A DNA stretch of 64,000 bases from the NCBI RefSeq assembly GCF_000429065.1, contig NZ_AUBD01000010.1, forward strand, positions 62,001 to 126,000, given 5' to 3'. Positions 34,656 through 48,887 of the stretch are shown here, piece after piece. Position 1 is the first letter of the stretch, and each line of letters opens with the position of its first letter. Below the pieces are notes generated by a model, which was not told where the DNA came from, did no database searches, and saw only the letters and a list, made by a program, of their open reading frames with translations. This DNA comes from Silanimonas lenta DSM 16282. GTDB lineage: Bacteria; Pseudomonadota; Gammaproteobacteria; Xanthomonadales; Xanthomonadaceae. A program made the translations under genes and the position numbers.

Positions 34656-35279
34656 CTAGCCCGCGAAGCGCCCCGTCCGCAGGAAGCTCGCCACCGCCTC
34701 CGCCGCGGCCCGCGAGACCAGCAGGCCCATATGGCTGGCATGCACCTCGCAGTGGCCGGCAAGCCCGGGCAGCCGGGTTTCGGCCACCGCCACCGTGCCG
34801 TCGTGCCGGCCTTCGAAGCGGCTCAAGGCGCGGCCAAGCCCCAGCCCGAGGGTGCCGGCCACCACGCCCACCTCGCGCCCGGCGGGCAGGCCCTCCAGGC
34901 CCCGGCGCAGCACCCGGGCGCTACGCCCGAGCAGGACGGCGAGGCCGTGCCGGCCGAGGGTGTCGGCGGCCCGGCTGCCGGAAAGCGGGCTGCCAAGACA
35001 GACGATGCGCTGCAGGGGCAGTCCGGGCTCGTGTGCCGCGATCAGCGCCACCAGCCCGCCGAGGCTGTGCCCGACCAGATGGGGCGGCGGCCGCCCCTGG
35101 CGAGTCTGCTGCCGGAGCCTGTCCGCAAGCCGCCCGGCCGCCGCCTCGGCCCCCTCGAATGCGCTGGAATACGCGAAGGCCTCGGGCGCGAAGCCGACGG
35201 CGCGCAGGCGGGCGGCCAGGGGCCAGAGCACGGCGCGGGGGTTCCACAGCCCATGGAGCAGGACGACGCGCCCGGCCAT
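34656..35279 (-). CDS. Alpha/beta-hydrolase, lipase/esterase-like
   Basis: A 207-residue alpha/beta-hydrolase with oxyanion segment VVLLHGLWNPRAVLW, nucleophile elbow GHSLGG (Ser72) and a likely catalytic His in VHASHMGLLVS near the C-terminus. The small size and missing lid resemble PGAP1/EstA-like lipases. No signal peptide is visible. It follows aspS by 19 bases and is probably co-transcribed. The substrate is unknown. Confidence 0.85.
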   Translation of the reverse strand: MAGRVVLLHGLWNPRAVLWPLAARLRAVGFAPEAFAYSSAFEGAEAAAGRLADRLRQQTRQGRPPPHLVGHSLGGLVALIAAHEPGLPLQRIVCLGSPLSGSRAADTLGRHGLAVLLGRSARVLRRGLEGLPAGREVGVVAGTLGLGLGRALSRFEGRHDGTVAVAETRLPGLAGHCEVHASHMGLLVSRAAAEAVASFLRTGRFAG

Positions 35280-35298
35280 CGCCCCGGCCCGGACTGCC

Positions 35299-37065
<1,767 letters not shown>

Positions 37066-37112
37066 GGGAACTCCGGAAACATCGGGCCGCCCGGGCGGGC
37101 GGCAAGCCCGCC

Positions 37113-37118
37113 ATTGTA
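37113..37118 (-). promoter_or_regulatory. -10 element upstream of aspS
   Basis: TACAAT on the minus strand, in the context CTACAATGG, gives a leader of about 40 bases before the aspS ATG. The -35 region is not recognisable. It matches the box before the glutaredoxin gene. Confidence 0.45.
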
Positions 37119-37184
37119 GCGGGGAAGCCCGGGCCGGACGGTCCCCGCCCCGCCACCGGCAGACCGCGTTCCCGCGGCGGGGCT

Positions 37185-37478
37185 TTAGTCGGCGCCGGCC
37201 TTGGCCGGGGCCGGCGCAGCAGGAGCAGCGGCGCTCCCGCTGCCGCCGCCGCCCGTCTCACCCTTGTCGGCGAGGTTGCGCTTCTTCTCGCCGTCCTTCT
37301 TGAAATCGGTCTCGTACCAGCCGCCGCCGGCCAGGCGGAACTGCGGGGCGGTGAGCTGGCGCCCCACCGTGCCCTCGGCCCCGCACTCGGGGCAGGTGGT
37401 GGGATCGGCATCGGACAGGCGCTGCAGGCGGTCGAAGTGATGGCCGCAGGCCGAGCAGGCGAAAGCGTAGATGGGCAT
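37185..37478 (-). CDS. FmdB/CxxC_CxxC zinc-ribbon regulatory-type protein
   Basis: A 97-residue protein. Residues 1-45 form the FmdB zinc ribbon: [19 protein letters not shown] with CSAC, then [10 protein letters not shown] with CPEC, and the typical start MPIY. The C-terminal half is a low-complexity Lys/Gly then Ala/Pro tail. The start is set at MPIY; the upstream 22 codons are not family-like. It precedes aspS on the same strand, a neighbour pair known in other proteobacteria. The role is unproven, perhaps regulatory. Confidence 0.92.
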   Translation of the reverse strand: MPIYAFACSACGHHFDRLQRLSDADPTTCPECGAEGTVGRQLTAPQFRLAGGGWYETDFKKDGEKKRNLADKGETGGGGSGSAAAPAAPAPAKAGAD

Positions 37479-37553
37479 GGCGCGTGGATCGGTTCGGTTG
37501 GCCGTCTGGGGCCGCAGGCTGGGGGCGGAACGGGCCGTTTTCAAGGGGCGGCT

Positions 37554-39473
<1,920 letters not shown>

Positions 39474-39548
39474 CCGGCCAGTCTACCGGATGCCCCTGCC
39501 CCGCCGGCTCCCGGGCGGGCGGCCCACCCCGCAAGACCGTTTCAGACA

Positions 39549-39563
39549 AAACCTTCACGGTTT
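39549..39563. promoter_or_regulatory. Inverted repeat in the TonB-receptor upstream region
   Basis: AAACC-TTCAC-GGTTT is a perfect 5+5 inverted repeat in the least GC-rich patch of the gap between the divergent ABC-F and receptor genes, 85 bases before the GTG start. It could be an operator; no known box is matched. Confidence 0.3.
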
Positions 39564-39647
39564 CGAGGAGGCGGGCATGCCTTGATGTTGCCGTTGCGTG
39601 ACGCCACGCCGCCGCTTCCCTTCGTCCCTGCACGTCGAGGTCGCTCC

Positions 39648-42146
39648 GTGAAAACGCCGTCCCTGCTCTCCCTCGCCATCGCCAGCGCCCTCGCCTCGGG
39701 CCTGGCCCAGGCACAGTCCGCGCCGCCTGCGGAACCCGCCACCAGCGATGCCAAGACCCTCGACGCGATCATCGTCACCGGCACCCGCGTGGCCGGACGC
39801 TCGCGCAACGACACGCCCGCCCCGGTGGATGCCATTCCGGCCGCGCAGCTCGAACGCACCGGCGCGCCGGAGCTCAATCAGGCCCTGTCGGTGGCCCTGC
39901 CCTCCTTCAACTTCCCGCGCCCCGGCCTCGCCGACGGCACCGACACCATCCGTCCGGCGCAGCTGCGCGGCCTCGCCCCCGACCAGACCCTGGTGCTGGT
40001 GAACAGCAAGCGCCGCCACGCGGCCTCGCTGGTGAACGTGAATGGCACCGTGGGCCGCGGCTCGGCAGCCGTGGACCTCAATACCATCCCCACGGCCGCG
40101 GTGCGCACGGTGGAGGTGCTGCGCGACGGCGCCTCGGCGCAGTACGGCTCGGATGCCATCGCCGGCGTGATCAACGTGCTGCTGCGCGAGGCCGACAGCG
40201 GCGGCGGGCTGACCATCAGCCATGGCTGGCGCGATACCGAATACGAGACCCTCACCGGCACGCCGCCTGCCGGCGCCACCTGGTCGGCCCCGGCGCGCCT
40301 GAAGCGCTCGCGCAGCGATGGCGATACCACCACGGTATCGGCCTGGAAGGGCCTGAACCTCGCCGGGGCGGGATTCCTCACCCTCTCGGCCGAGATCAAG
40401 GACCAGGAACGCACCGAGCGCGGCGGCTGGGACTTCCGCCAGCAGTACCCGCTGCTGAACGGCAGCTTCGATCCGCGCGAGGCCACCTTCAACCGCTTCA
40501 GTGCCTGGTACGGCGAACCGGAACTGCGGCAGAAGACCCTGTTCGCCAATGCCGGCATCGATTTCGAGAGCGGCGCGCGCCTCTACGGCTGGGCGAGCTG
40601 GCAAGACCGCAACGCCACCTCGGCCGGCTTCTACCGCCCGGCCAACGACACCCGCAACATCCCCTCGATCTACCCCGATGGCTTCCTGCCACTGATCAAC
40701 CCGACGGTGATCGACAGCAGCGTGGCCGGCGGCATCAAGTGGCTGTGGGGCGAGTGGTCGATGGACAGCTCGCTGGTCTGGGGCAGGAACGAGATGGACT
40801 TCACCATCCGCAACAGCCTCAACCGCTCGATCGGCCCCAGCAGCCAGACCGTGTTCCGCGCCGGCGGCTTCGACTACAGCCAGCTGGTCTTCAATTTCGG
40901 TGGCACCCGCGCCTACCCCACCGAGCGCCTCGCCTCCGACCTCTACGTGGCCGCCGGCCTCGAGGCCCGCAGCGAGCGCTACCGCATCTTCGCCGGCGAG
41001 CCGGCCTCCTACGTGTTTGGCGGCGCCCTGCTGCCCAATGGCCAGCCGGCCCCGCCGGGCGCCCAGGTCTTCCCCGGCTTCCGCCCCAGCAACGAAGTGG
41101 ACGAATCGCGCGAGGCCGTGGGCCTGTACGTGGACCTGGAGGCCAACCTGAGCGAGCGGCTGCTCGGCTCCGCCGCCCTGCGCGGCGAGCACTACTCCGA
41201 CTTCGGCAGCAACCTCTCCGGCAAGCTGGCCCTGCGCTATGACTTCAGCGAGGCCTTCGCCCTGCGCGGCTCGCTGCAGAACGGCTTCCGCGCCCCCTCG
41301 CCGCAGCAGCAGTACTTCACCGCCACCTCCACCAACTTCATCAACGGCGTGCCCTTCGAGATCACCACCTTCCCGGCGACCAGCGCCGTGGCGGCGGCCC
41401 TGGGCGCGAAACCACTGGAGGCAGAGGAATCGGTGAACCTCTCGCTCGGCGCGGTGTTCACCTTCGGCGAGGCCACCCTGACCATCGACGCCTACCGCAT
41501 CGATGTCGACAACCGCATCGTGCTCTCCGAGAACCTGACGCAGGCCAGCGTGCGCAACTACCTCACCGCGCAGGGCTTCGTCGGCATCGGCGGCGGCCGC
41601 TTCTTCATCAACGGCGTGGACACCGAGACCACCGGCGTGGACGTGGTGTTCACCCTGCCCTGGGAAACCGGCGCCGGCCGCTTCGACCTCACCCTGCTCG
41701 GCAACTACAACCGCACCAAGGTCACTCGCACCCCGACGACGGCACCGATCACCAGCATCGACCCCACCATCCGCCTGTTCGACCGGGTGAACGTGCTGAC
41801 CTTCGAGAAAGGCTCGCCGAAGGACAAGATCGGCGCCCACCTGAACTGGACGCTCGACCGCTTCGCCGCCACCTTCCGCGCCACCCGCTACGGCGAGGTG
41901 CTGGCCCCGGGCACCACGCCGGCCAACGACTTCGTGCTGAGTCCGAAGGTGCTGATCGATCTCGAGGGCCGGGTGCGGCTGTGGGAGAGCATCGAACTCG
42001 CCGTGGGCGCGGAGAACCTCACCGACCGGTACCCCGACCCGCTGCCGCCCTTCCTCAACACCACCGGCGCCACGGCCTTCTCGAACTACTCGCCCTTCGG
42101 CCGTTCCGGACGCCTCGTCTACGGCCGCCTCGCCATCGACTTCTGA
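39648..42146 (+). CDS. TonB-dependent outer-membrane receptor
   Basis: An 832-residue receptor. The GTG start is chosen because GTCGAGG lies eight bases upstream and a signal peptide begins at once ([20 protein letters not shown]). The plug domain has [11 protein letters not shown] near the TonB-box position, then [34 protein letters not shown] and [21 protein letters not shown] 22-strand-type barrel follows, with late motifs [14 protein letters not shown] and [15 protein letters not shown], ending in Phe as outer-membrane barrels do. The substrate is unknown; no transporter neighbours indicate one. The 3' end overlaps the convergent photolyase gene by 28 bases. Confidence 0.93.
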   Translation: MKTPSLLSLAIASALASGLAQAQSAPPAEPATSDAKTLDAIIVTGTRVAGRSRNDTPAPVDAIPAAQLERTGAPELNQALSVALPSFNFPRPGLADGTDTIRPAQLRGLAPDQTLVLVNSKRRHAASLVNVNGTVGRGSAAVDLNTIPTAAVRTVEVLRDGASAQYGSDAIAGVINVLLREADSGGGLTISHGWRDTEYETLTGTPPAGATWSAPARLKRSRSDGDTTTVSAWKGLNLAGAGFLTLSAEIKDQERTERGGWDFRQQYPLLNGSFDPREATFNRFSAWYGEPELRQKTLFANAGIDFESGARLYGWASWQDRNATSAGFYRPANDTRNIPSIYPDGFLPLINPTVIDSSVAGGIKWLWGEWSMDSSLVWGRNEMDFTIRNSLNRSIGPSSQTVFRAGGFDYSQLVFNFGGTRAYPTERLASDLYVAAGLEARSERYRIFAGEPASYVFGGALLPNGQPAPPGAQVFPGFRPSNEVDESREAVGLYVDLEANLSERLLGSAALRGEHYSDFGSNLSGKLALRYDFSEAFALRGSLQNGFRAPSPQQQYFTATSTNFINGVPFEITTFPATSAVAAALGAKPLEAEESVNLSLGAVFTFGEATLTIDAYRIDVDNRIVLSENLTQASVRNYLTAQGFVGIGGGRFFINGVDTETTGVDVVFTLPWETGAGRFDLTLLGNYNRTKVTRTPTTAPITSIDPTIRLFDRVNVLTFEKGSPKDKIGAHLNWTLDRFAATFRATRYGEVLAPGTTPANDFVLSPKVLIDLEGRVRLWESIELAVGAENLTDRYPDPLPPFLNTTGATAFSNYSPFGRSGRLVYGRLAIDF

Positions 42147-43753
42147 TCCCGGCCTGCCGCAGAGGCGGCGGGCGCGGCGAACAGTTCGCCCTGCGCTGGC
42201 ACCGGCGCGGGGCGTTTTTTCGCCGCCTCGTCGCGCAGGCGCGGACGTGCCTGGCGCAGCCGGCTGCCATGCTTCGCCAGCACGGCGCGGGCCTCTTCGC
42301 GCATGCCGGGGTGCTCGCGCCACCAGGCGGTGAGCCGCGCCTTGGCCTCGCGCGCGGCCTGCTCGTGGTCGCGCAGCGGCCCGGGGTAGTCGCGTCCCAG
42401 CACCAGGCCGTGCTTCGCAAGCTGCGCCGGCGGCAGTTTCCAGGGCATGTGTATCCAGGGCGCCGGCAGCGCGGCCAGCTCGGGCACCCAGCGACGCACG
42501 AAGCAGCCCTCGGGATCCTGGTCCAGGCCCTGCTTCACCGGGTTGTAGATGCGCGGCACGTTGATGCCGGTGACGCCGGCCTGCATCTGCACCTGCGGCC
42601 AGTGGATGCCGGGCTCGTAATCGCTGAAGCAGCGGGCAAGATGCAGGCCGGGCTCGCGCCAGTGCAGCCAGAGGTGGTAGCCGGCCACGGCCATCAGCAT
42701 CGCCCGCATGCGGAAGTTGATCCAGCCGGTGGCAAGGAGCCGGCGCATGCAGGCATCGACGAAGGGCCAGCCGGTGGTGCCACTGCGCCAGGCCTCGAAG
42801 GCCGCGCGGTCGAACTGGCCTTCGCGCAGGCCGTCGAAACCGCGGTGGGTGTTGCGGAACTCGATCGCCGGCTCGCTCTCCAGCTTCTGCATGAAATGCC
42901 CCTGCCAGTGCAGGCGCGACTCGAAGCTGCGCAGGGCGCGCGCCGGCGTGGCCGCGCCGGCCGCCGCCGCGGCGCGGGTGGCGGACAGCGCCTCGCGGAT
43001 CGACAGGCTGCCGGTGGCGAAATGCACCGAGAGCCGCGAGCAGGCCTTCGTCGCGCTCAAAGGGCTGCTCATGCCACGCACGTAGTCCGCGCCGCGGCCA
43101 TCGAGGAAGCTCGCCAGCAGGCGAAGCGCCGAGGCCCTGCCGCCGGGCTGGCGGCCGGGGCAGGGATCCTCGGGCAGGCCGAGCTCGCGCGCGGCAGGCA
43201 GGGCCTCGCAGCGGCGCTCCGCCAGCCAAGCCGAGGCTTCGCCCTCGCGCGGGGGCGGCAGGGGCGGGCGAAGCGCGGCAGGCGCCGGAAGCGGAGCAGC
43301 GCCATTGTGCCGCTCCCAGCGCGGCAGCCAGTCGCTGCGGCGGGCCAGCCGGCGCACCGTGCTGCCGTTCGGATGCTCGATGAAGGGAATGCCCTGCGCC
43401 CTCGCCCAGGCGGCCACGGCCCGGTCGCGGGCGAAGGTCCAGGCATTGCCGGTTTCCTCGTGGGCGTGCAGCTCGGCGATGCCATGGGCGCGGCGCAGGG
43501 CCTCGAACACCGCCACCGCCTCGCCGGTGAATACCCCGAGGGGCGCCCCGAGGCCGGCCAGCTCGCCCCGCAGTTCCTCGAGCGCCTCGCGGATCACCGC
43601 CCACTGCCGGCCGCTGGCATCCGGCTGCTGCCAGAGCCCCGGCTCGACGAGGTAGACCGGCAGCAGCGGACGGCCGCTGGCCGCCGCCGCGCGCAGGGGC
43701 GCGTGGTCGGCGATGCGCAGGTCGCGCTTGAACCAGACGAGGGCGTGGGCCAT
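42119..43753 (-). CDS. Deoxyribodipyrimidine photolyase/cryptochrome family protein
   Basis: A 544-residue flavoprotein-family member. It starts [20 protein letters not shown], the antenna-domain signature; the FAD-binding domain shows [70 protein letters not shown] and [20 protein letters not shown]. It aligns to PhrB-type proteins but departs at the WxxEFYRH and end-of-domain blocks, so it may be a different cryptochrome/photolyase subclass. No C-terminal 4Fe-4S cysteine set is seen. Light-driven repair is likely but unproven. Confidence 0.87.
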   Translation of the reverse strand: MAHALVWFKRDLRIADHAPLRAAAASGRPLLPVYLVEPGLWQQPDASGRQWAVIREALEELRGELAGLGAPLGVFTGEAVAVFEALRRAHGIAELHAHEETGNAWTFARDRAVAAWARAQGIPFIEHPNGSTVRRLARRSDWLPRWERHNGAAPLPAPAALRPPLPPPREGEASAWLAERRCEALPAARELGLPEDPCPGRQPGGRASALRLLASFLDGRGADYVRGMSSPLSATKACSRLSVHFATGSLSIREALSATRAAAAAGAATPARALRSFESRLHWQGHFMQKLESEPAIEFRNTHRGFDGLREGQFDRAAFEAWRSGTTGWPFVDACMRRLLATGWINFRMRAMLMAVAGYHLWLHWREPGLHLARCFSDYEPGIHWPQVQMQAGVTGINVPRIYNPVKQGLDQDPEGCFVRRWVPELAALPAPWIHMPWKLPPAQLAKHGLVLGRDYPGPLRDHEQAAREAKARLTAWWREHPGMREEARAVLAKHGSRLRQARPRLRDEAAKKRPAPVPAQGELFAAPAASAAGRDQKSMARRP

Positions 43754-43905
43754 GCGTGGATGCTGCCCCGCCGCCCGCGGCGGGTGGGTGAAACGCGGAA
43801 GGCGCGCACCACGGCATGGCCCCGGGCCGCCCCCGACCTCCGGCACGGGGCGGAGGCGCGCCCGGCAGCTACTCTCAGGGCATCCGCCTCAAGGGGATCT
43901 TCCGC

Positions 43906-46900
43906 ATGCGCCATGCCCGCCTCGCCCTCGCCACGGCCCTCGCCCTCGCGTTCTCCAGCGCCCATGCCGCCGAGGCGGCGAAGTGGGACGTGAACGGGAA
44001 GCACGGCCCGACCAGGACCGTGCGCTTCTCCACCGACGAAGGCACCTGGCTGGATCTCGACGTGTCGCCGGACGGTCACCACATCGTGTTCTCCCTGCTC
44101 GGCGACCTCTACCGCCTGCCGATCGGCGGCGGTCGCGCCGAACGCCTCACCTCGGGGCCGGCCTGGGACGTGCAGCCGCGCTATTCGCCCGATGGCGCGG
44201 AGATCGCCTTCACCTCCGACCGCGATGGCGGCAACAACCTCTGGCGCATGCGGGCCGATGGCACGAACCCGGTGCAGGTCACCCGGGAGCGCTTCCGCCT
44301 GCTCAACAACCCGGCCTGGACCCCGGACGGGCAGTACCTCGTGGGCCGCAAGCATTTCACCGGCCTGCGTTCTCTGGGCGCGGGCGAGCTCTGGCTCTAC
44401 CACCGCGACGGCGGCGAGGGCCTGCAGCTCACCAAACAGAAGAACGACCAGCAGGACCTCGGCGAACCCGCGGTCTCGCCGGATGGCCGCTACGTCTATT
44501 TCAGCGAGGACGTGAGTCCGGGCCCGAGCTTCCAGTACAACAAGAACCCGCACGGTCTGATCTACGCCATCAAGCGCCTCGACCGCGAGACCGGCGCCAT
44601 CGAGACCCTGGTGGCCAGCGCCGGCGGCGCGGTGCGGCCGCAGCCTTCGCCGGATGGCAGGACCCTGGCCTTCGTCAAGCGCCTGCGCGAGAAGAGCGTG
44701 CTGCATCTGCTCGACCTCGAGAGCGGCATCGTGCGCCCGCTCTGGGACGGCCTCGAGCGCGACCAGCAGGAGGGCTGGGCGATCTTCGGCCCCTACGCCA
44801 ACTTCGACTGGACGCCGGATGGCCGCGCCCTCGTGGTCTGGGGCCGGGAGGGCAGGTTCTGGCGCGTCGATGCCGTAAGCGGCGAGGCCACCAACATCCC
44901 CTTCGAGGCCGAGGTGGAACTGCAGGTGACGGAAGCACCGCGGCAGCAGAAGGTGCTGCCGCAGGGCGAGTTCACCCCGCGCATGGTGCGCGACGTGGCC
45001 ACCTCGCCGGACGGGCGGCGGGTGCTCTTCCATGCCGTGGGCCGGCTCTGGCTCAAGGAGGGCGAAGGCCGGCCGCGCGCCCTGACGGCGGCCGAGGACC
45101 GCTTCGAGTACCAGCCGGCCTTCTCGCCGGATGGCCGGCGGGTGCTCTTCACCACCTGGAACGACGAGCGCCGCGGCCAGGTGGTGGAACGCGAGCTGGC
45201 CAGCGGCCGCGAGCGGGTGCTGAGCAGCGAACCCGGTGTCTACGCCTCGCCGCGCTATTCCCCGGATGGACGCCGCATCGTCTTCACCAAGGACGGCGGC
45301 CATGCCCTGATCGGCGGCGCCTACGACCGCGACGCCGGCGTCTACCTGCTGGAGCCGGGCAGCGCCCCGCGGCGCATCGCCGAGCGCGGCCGCGACCCGC
45401 AGTTCAGCGCCGATGGCGAGCGGGTGCTGTTCCTCACCGGCGGCGGCATCGCAAAGAAGCTGATGTCGGTCGGCCTGCACGGCGAACAGCCGCGCGAGCT
45501 GCTCGACCTCAAGTACGTGAATGCCGTGGCGCTCTCGCCGGATGGCCGGCACGTGGCCTTCACCGAGCTGTTCAATGCCTACGTGGCGCCGCTGCCGGCC
45601 ACCGGCGGCAGCATCGCCCTGTCGAAGGACACCAGGGCGATTCCGGTCACCGCCCTCACCACCCGGGTGGGCGCCGAACTGCACTGGTCGGATGCCCGCA
45701 CCCTGCACTGGGTGGAAGGCGATCGCTACGTGAGCCGCCGGCTGGAGGCCGGGAACGACGACGGCGGCCGGCCGCTGGGTTTGAGCGTCCCGGTGGACAC
45801 GCCGAGCGATACCGTGGCCTTCGTCGGCGGCCGGATCATCACCATGCGCGAGGCCGAGACCACCCAGGAAGTGATCGAGGACGGCGTGCTGCTGGTGCGC
45901 GGCGACCGCATCGCCGCCGTGGGCCGGCGCGGCGAGGTGGCCGTGCCGGCCGGAGCGCGGGTGGTGGACGTGGCCGGCAAGACCCTGCTGCCCGGCTTCA
46001 TCGACGCCCACGCCCACGCCAACCACTTCTTCGACGGCGCCATCCCGCAGGCCAACTGGGCCTACTACGCCAACCTCGCCTTCGGCATCACCACGATGTT
46101 CGACCCTTCCGCCAACACCCCCACGGTGTTCTCGCAGGCGGAACTGGTGCAGGCCGGGCGGATGGTGGGCCCGCGGGTGTTCTCCACCGGCACCATCCTG
46201 TACGGCGCCGACGGCGACTTCAAGGCCGTGGTGAACTCGCTGGACGACGCCCGCGCCCACCTGCAGCGCCTGAAGGCGAACGGCGCCTTCGCGGTGAAAA
46301 GCTACAACCAGCCGCGCCGCGACCAGCGCCAGCAGATCAACCAGGCGGCGCGCGAGCTGGGGATGATGACGGTGGAGGAAGGCGGCAGCACCCTGCAGCA
46401 CAACCTCACCATGATCGTGGACGGCAGCAGCAACATCGAGCACAACCTGCCGGTGGCGCCGCTGCGCCGTGATGTGATCGAGCTGTGGCGGCAGACCGAC
46501 GTGCGCAACACGCCCACCCTGGTGGTCACCTTCGGCGGCCTCTCCGGCGAGTACTGGTGGTATGCCCGCGAGCGGGTCTGGGAGAACGAGCGCCTGCTGC
46601 GCTTCTTCCCGCGCAGCACCCTGGATGCCCGCGCCATCCGCCGCGAGACCGGGCCGGACTGGGACTACTGGCACCTCACCGTGGCCGAGTCGCTGAAGCG
46701 GCTGCGCGATGCCGGCGTGGGCGTGCAGGTGGGCGGCCACGGCCAGCTGCAGGGCCTGGCTCCGCACTGGGAGATGTGGATGCTGGCCCAGGGGGGCTTC
46801 ACGCCCTTCGAGGCCCTGCGTGCCTTCACCATCGACGGCGCCGACCACCTCGGCTTCCGCCAGGACCTGGGCTCGCTGGAAGTGGGCAAGAAGGCCGATC

Positions 46901-47163
46901 TCGTGGTGCTCGAGGGCAATCCGCTCGAGGACCTGCGCGCCAGCGCGAACACGGCGCTGGTGATGGTGAATGGCCGCCTGTTCGATGCCAGCACCATGGC
47001 CGAGATCGGCGGCCGGCAGCGGCCGGCGCCGGTCTTCCACTGGCAGCGCCAGCCCACCGGACTCAGCGCGGCCGCAGCCTGGGGCCCTACCGCTCCCTGC
47101 CACTGCCCGAAGGGCCACCGCGTGCCGATGCCCTGGGAGTACGGCGGCGCCTGGACGCGCTAG
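43906..47163 (+). CDS. Secreted beta-propeller amidohydrolase
   Basis: A 1085-residue protein preceded by AAGGGG. The signal peptide (ALATALALAFSSAHAAEAA) is followed by a TolB/WD-like propeller of about 600 residues rich in SPDGRR-type turns (YSPDGAEIAFTSDRDGGNN, FSPDGRRVLFTTWNDER, YSPDGRRIVFTKDGGH). From about residue 640 an amidohydrolase domain follows: TVAFVGGRIITMREAETT, LLPGFIDAHAHANHFF with HxH at about 702/704, VGVQVGGHGQLQGLAPHWEM and LGSLEVGKKADLVVLEGNPL. The architecture is known in periplasmic proteins of Xanthomonadales and Bacteroidetes; the substrate is unknown, possibly a cyclic peptide or amide (inference). Nine bases before the solute-binding gene. Confidence 0.9.
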   Translation: MRHARLALATALALAFSSAHAAEAAKWDVNGKHGPTRTVRFSTDEGTWLDLDVSPDGHHIVFSLLGDLYRLPIGGGRAERLTSGPAWDVQPRYSPDGAEIAFTSDRDGGNNLWRMRADGTNPVQVTRERFRLLNNPAWTPDGQYLVGRKHFTGLRSLGAGELWLYHRDGGEGLQLTKQKNDQQDLGEPAVSPDGRYVYFSEDVSPGPSFQYNKNPHGLIYAIKRLDRETGAIETLVASAGGAVRPQPSPDGRTLAFVKRLREKSVLHLLDLESGIVRPLWDGLERDQQEGWAIFGPYANFDWTPDGRALVVWGREGRFWRVDAVSGEATNIPFEAEVELQVTEAPRQQKVLPQGEFTPRMVRDVATSPDGRRVLFHAVGRLWLKEGEGRPRALTAAEDRFEYQPAFSPDGRRVLFTTWNDERRGQVVERELASGRERVLSSEPGVYASPRYSPDGRRIVFTKDGGHALIGGAYDRDAGVYLLEPGSAPRRIAERGRDPQFSADGERVLFLTGGGIAKKLMSVGLHGEQPRELLDLKYVNAVALSPDGRHVAFTELFNAYVAPLPATGGSIALSKDTRAIPVTALTTRVGAELHWSDARTLHWVEGDRYVSRRLEAGNDDGGRPLGLSVPVDTPSDTVAFVGGRIITMREAETTQEVIEDGVLLVRGDRIAAVGRRGEVAVPAGARVVDVAGKTLLPGFIDAHAHANHFFDGAIPQANWAYYANLAFGITTMFDPSANTPTVFSQAELVQAGRMVGPRVFSTGTILYGADGDFKAVVNSLDDARAHLQRLKANGAFAVKSYNQPRRDQRQQINQAARELGMMTVEEGGSTLQHNLTMIVDGSSNIEHNLPVAPLRRDVIELWRQTDVRNTPTLVVTFGGLSGEYWWYARERVWENERLLRFFPRSTLDARAIRRETGPDWDYWHLTVAESLKRLRDAGVGVQVGGHGQLQGLAPHWEMWMLAQGGFTPFEALRAFTIDGADHLGFRQDLGSLEVGKKADLVVLEGNPLEDLRASANTALVMVNGRLFDASTMAEIGGRQRPAPVFHWQRQPTGLSAAAAWGPTAPCHCPKGHRVPMPWEYGGAWTR

Positions 47164-47172
47164 GCTGGGGGC

Positions 47173-47991
47173 ATGCGCCCGGGCCTCTCCGCCGCCGTCC
47201 TCCTCGCCGCCCTGCTGGGCGGCATGGCCTCGGCCTCCCCGGCGCCGGCCACTCCCGCCGTCCTCGTCCACCTCTGCTACGAGAACAGCGAGATCGCGCC
47301 ATGGCGCTTCCGTGACCGCAGTGGGCTCAATTTCCTGATGCTGGAGGCGGTGGCCCGCGAGAGCAACGTGCGCTTCGTCTACCACGCCCGGCCCTGGCGG
47401 CGCTGCCAGGACGACCTGCGCGCCGGGCGCGTGGATGGGGCCTTCGGCATGAGCTACACCCCGGAGCGGGCCAGCTTCGCCGTCTACCCCGGCGGCATCC
47501 ACCCGGATCCGGCGCGGCGCATGTTCGAAGGCGGCTACGTGCTGGTGCGGCGTGCCGGAACCCCGGTGCACCTCGAGGGCGGACGCATCCGCGGCCTGTC
47601 CGGCCCGATCGGCGCCGAACCCTCGCACTCCATCGCCCTCGATCTCGCACGCGCCGGCTACGAGGTGGACGACGGCTCGCCCGGACCCGAGGCCCTGCTG
47701 CGCAAGCTGAAGGCCGGCCGCCTCGGCGCCGCCGCCGTGGGCACCGACCAGGCGCACAATCTGCGGCGCGACGATCCCGCGCTGTTCGACGGCCTCGAGG
47801 TGCTGCCGGTGCCGCTGGTGGAGAAGCCCTACTTCCTGGTGTTCTCGCGGCCTTTCGTGCGCAGCCGCCCCGTTCTGGCCGAACGTCTGTGGGAAGCCAT
47901 CGCCACCGTGCGCGAAAGCCCCGGCTACCAGGCTGCGCTGGCCGAGGCCCGTGGCCGGCAGGCCCCTGCCAGCGCCGAGCCGCGGCCATGA
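47173..47991 (+). CDS. Periplasmic solute-binding-type protein (SBP_bac_3-like), copy 1
   Basis: A 272-residue exported protein (LSAAVLLAALLGGMASASPA signal). The body follows family-3 solute-binding proteins: VHLCYENSEIAPWRF at the start, GLNFLMLEAVARESNVRFVY, a central LRAGRVDGAFGMSYTPERA and KLKAGRLGAAAVGTDQAHNL. No permease or ATPase is adjacent, so it may be a ligand sensor or an accessory binding protein. Its stop overlaps the start of a second copy by four bases. Confidence 0.82.
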   Translation: MRPGLSAAVLLAALLGGMASASPAPATPAVLVHLCYENSEIAPWRFRDRSGLNFLMLEAVARESNVRFVYHARPWRRCQDDLRAGRVDGAFGMSYTPERASFAVYPGGIHPDPARRMFEGGYVLVRRAGTPVHLEGGRIRGLSGPIGAEPSHSIALDLARAGYEVDDGSPGPEALLRKLKAGRLGAAAVGTDQAHNLRRDDPALFDGLEVLPVPLVEKPYFLVFSRPFVRSRPVLAERLWEAIATVRESPGYQAALAEARGRQAPASAEPRP

Positions 47992-48806
47992 CCCGCCTGC
48001 TCCTGCTGCTCGCCCTGCTCCTGCCCGCCCTGCCGTCCGGCCTGGCCTCGCAGCCCGCCCGCGGCACGGCCTCCGGAGCCGAACCACGGCTGCTGCGCTT
48101 CTGCTTCGAGGAAACCCCGGCACCCCCCTGGCGCACCCGGCAGCAGGTGGGCCTGTACTTCGAGCTCCTGCGCGAGGCGGCGCGCCGCCTCGACCTCGCC
48201 TTCGTCTTCGAACCCCAGCCCTGGCCCTTCTGCCTCGCCGAGGTCGAGGCCGGGCGCATGCATGGGGCCTTCGCCGTGGCCTGGAGCCCGGAGCGCCGGC
48301 GCATCTTCGCCTTCCCCGAGTATGCGCCGGCAGTGCCCGCCGACATCCTGCGCACCGACGACATCCTGCTCATCCGCCGCCGCGGCAGCGAAGTGCGGGT
48401 GGTGGACGGCCGCCTGCTCGGCACGGCCAGGCCGGTCGGCGTGCTGCCGGGCTATGCCATCGCCGATGACCTGCAGCGCCTCGGCTGGCCGGTGGAGACC
48501 GCTTCCCGCGACCACGTGGTGCAGCTCTCCCGGCTCGTCGCCGGGGAGGTCGATGCCGTGGCCCTGAGCGCCTTCCGCTGGAAGCAGCTGCAGGCCGTGG
48601 GCGGCCCGGCCCTGGCCCGGCTGGAGGCCCTGCCCGAACCCATCCTCACCAAGCATTACTTCCTCGGCCTCTCCAGGGCCTTCGCCGAAGCGCATCCCAA
48701 GCTCGCCCGGCGCATCTGGGCCGCCGTGCGCGAGGTGCGCGATGGCGAGGACTACCGCCGGCGCGAGGCCGCGGCCCTCGCCGAGGCCCTCGCCCCCCGC
48801 CCCTGA
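47988..48806 (+). CDS. Periplasmic solute-binding-type protein (SBP_bac_3-like), copy 2
   Basis: Also 272 residues, translated from ATGA overlap with copy 1. Signal LLLLLALLLPALPSGLAS; then LLRFCFEETPAPPWRTRQQV, VGLYFELLREAARRLDLAFV, VEAGRMHGAFAVAWSPERR and RLVAGEVDAVALSAFRWKQL, the same landmarks as copy 1. The two are diverged tandem duplicates by layout and length. Ligand unknown. Confidence 0.82.
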   Translation: MTRLLLLLALLLPALPSGLASQPARGTASGAEPRLLRFCFEETPAPPWRTRQQVGLYFELLREAARRLDLAFVFEPQPWPFCLAEVEAGRMHGAFAVAWSPERRRIFAFPEYAPAVPADILRTDDILLIRRRGSEVRVVDGRLLGTARPVGVLPGYAIADDLQRLGWPVETASRDHVVQLSRLVAGEVDAVALSAFRWKQLQAVGGPALARLEALPEPILTKHYFLGLSRAFAEAHPKLARRIWAAVREVRDGEDYRRREAAALAEALAPRP

Positions 48807-48887
48807 GGGCCGCCCGCAAGCACGAAGCCGCCTGCAACGCCAGCCTGTGCGCCGCCGCCCGGGGCGGAGAGAATCGGGGGCCGTTCC

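Noticed and set aside
39555-48123. Very long minus-strand open frames (over 1400 codons each) across the TonB receptor, photolyase and amidohydrolase genes
   Set aside because: They lie opposite or out of phase with well-supported genes, are made of His/Ala/Gly/Arg-rich low-complexity sequence with no domains, and result from the strong third-position GC bias.
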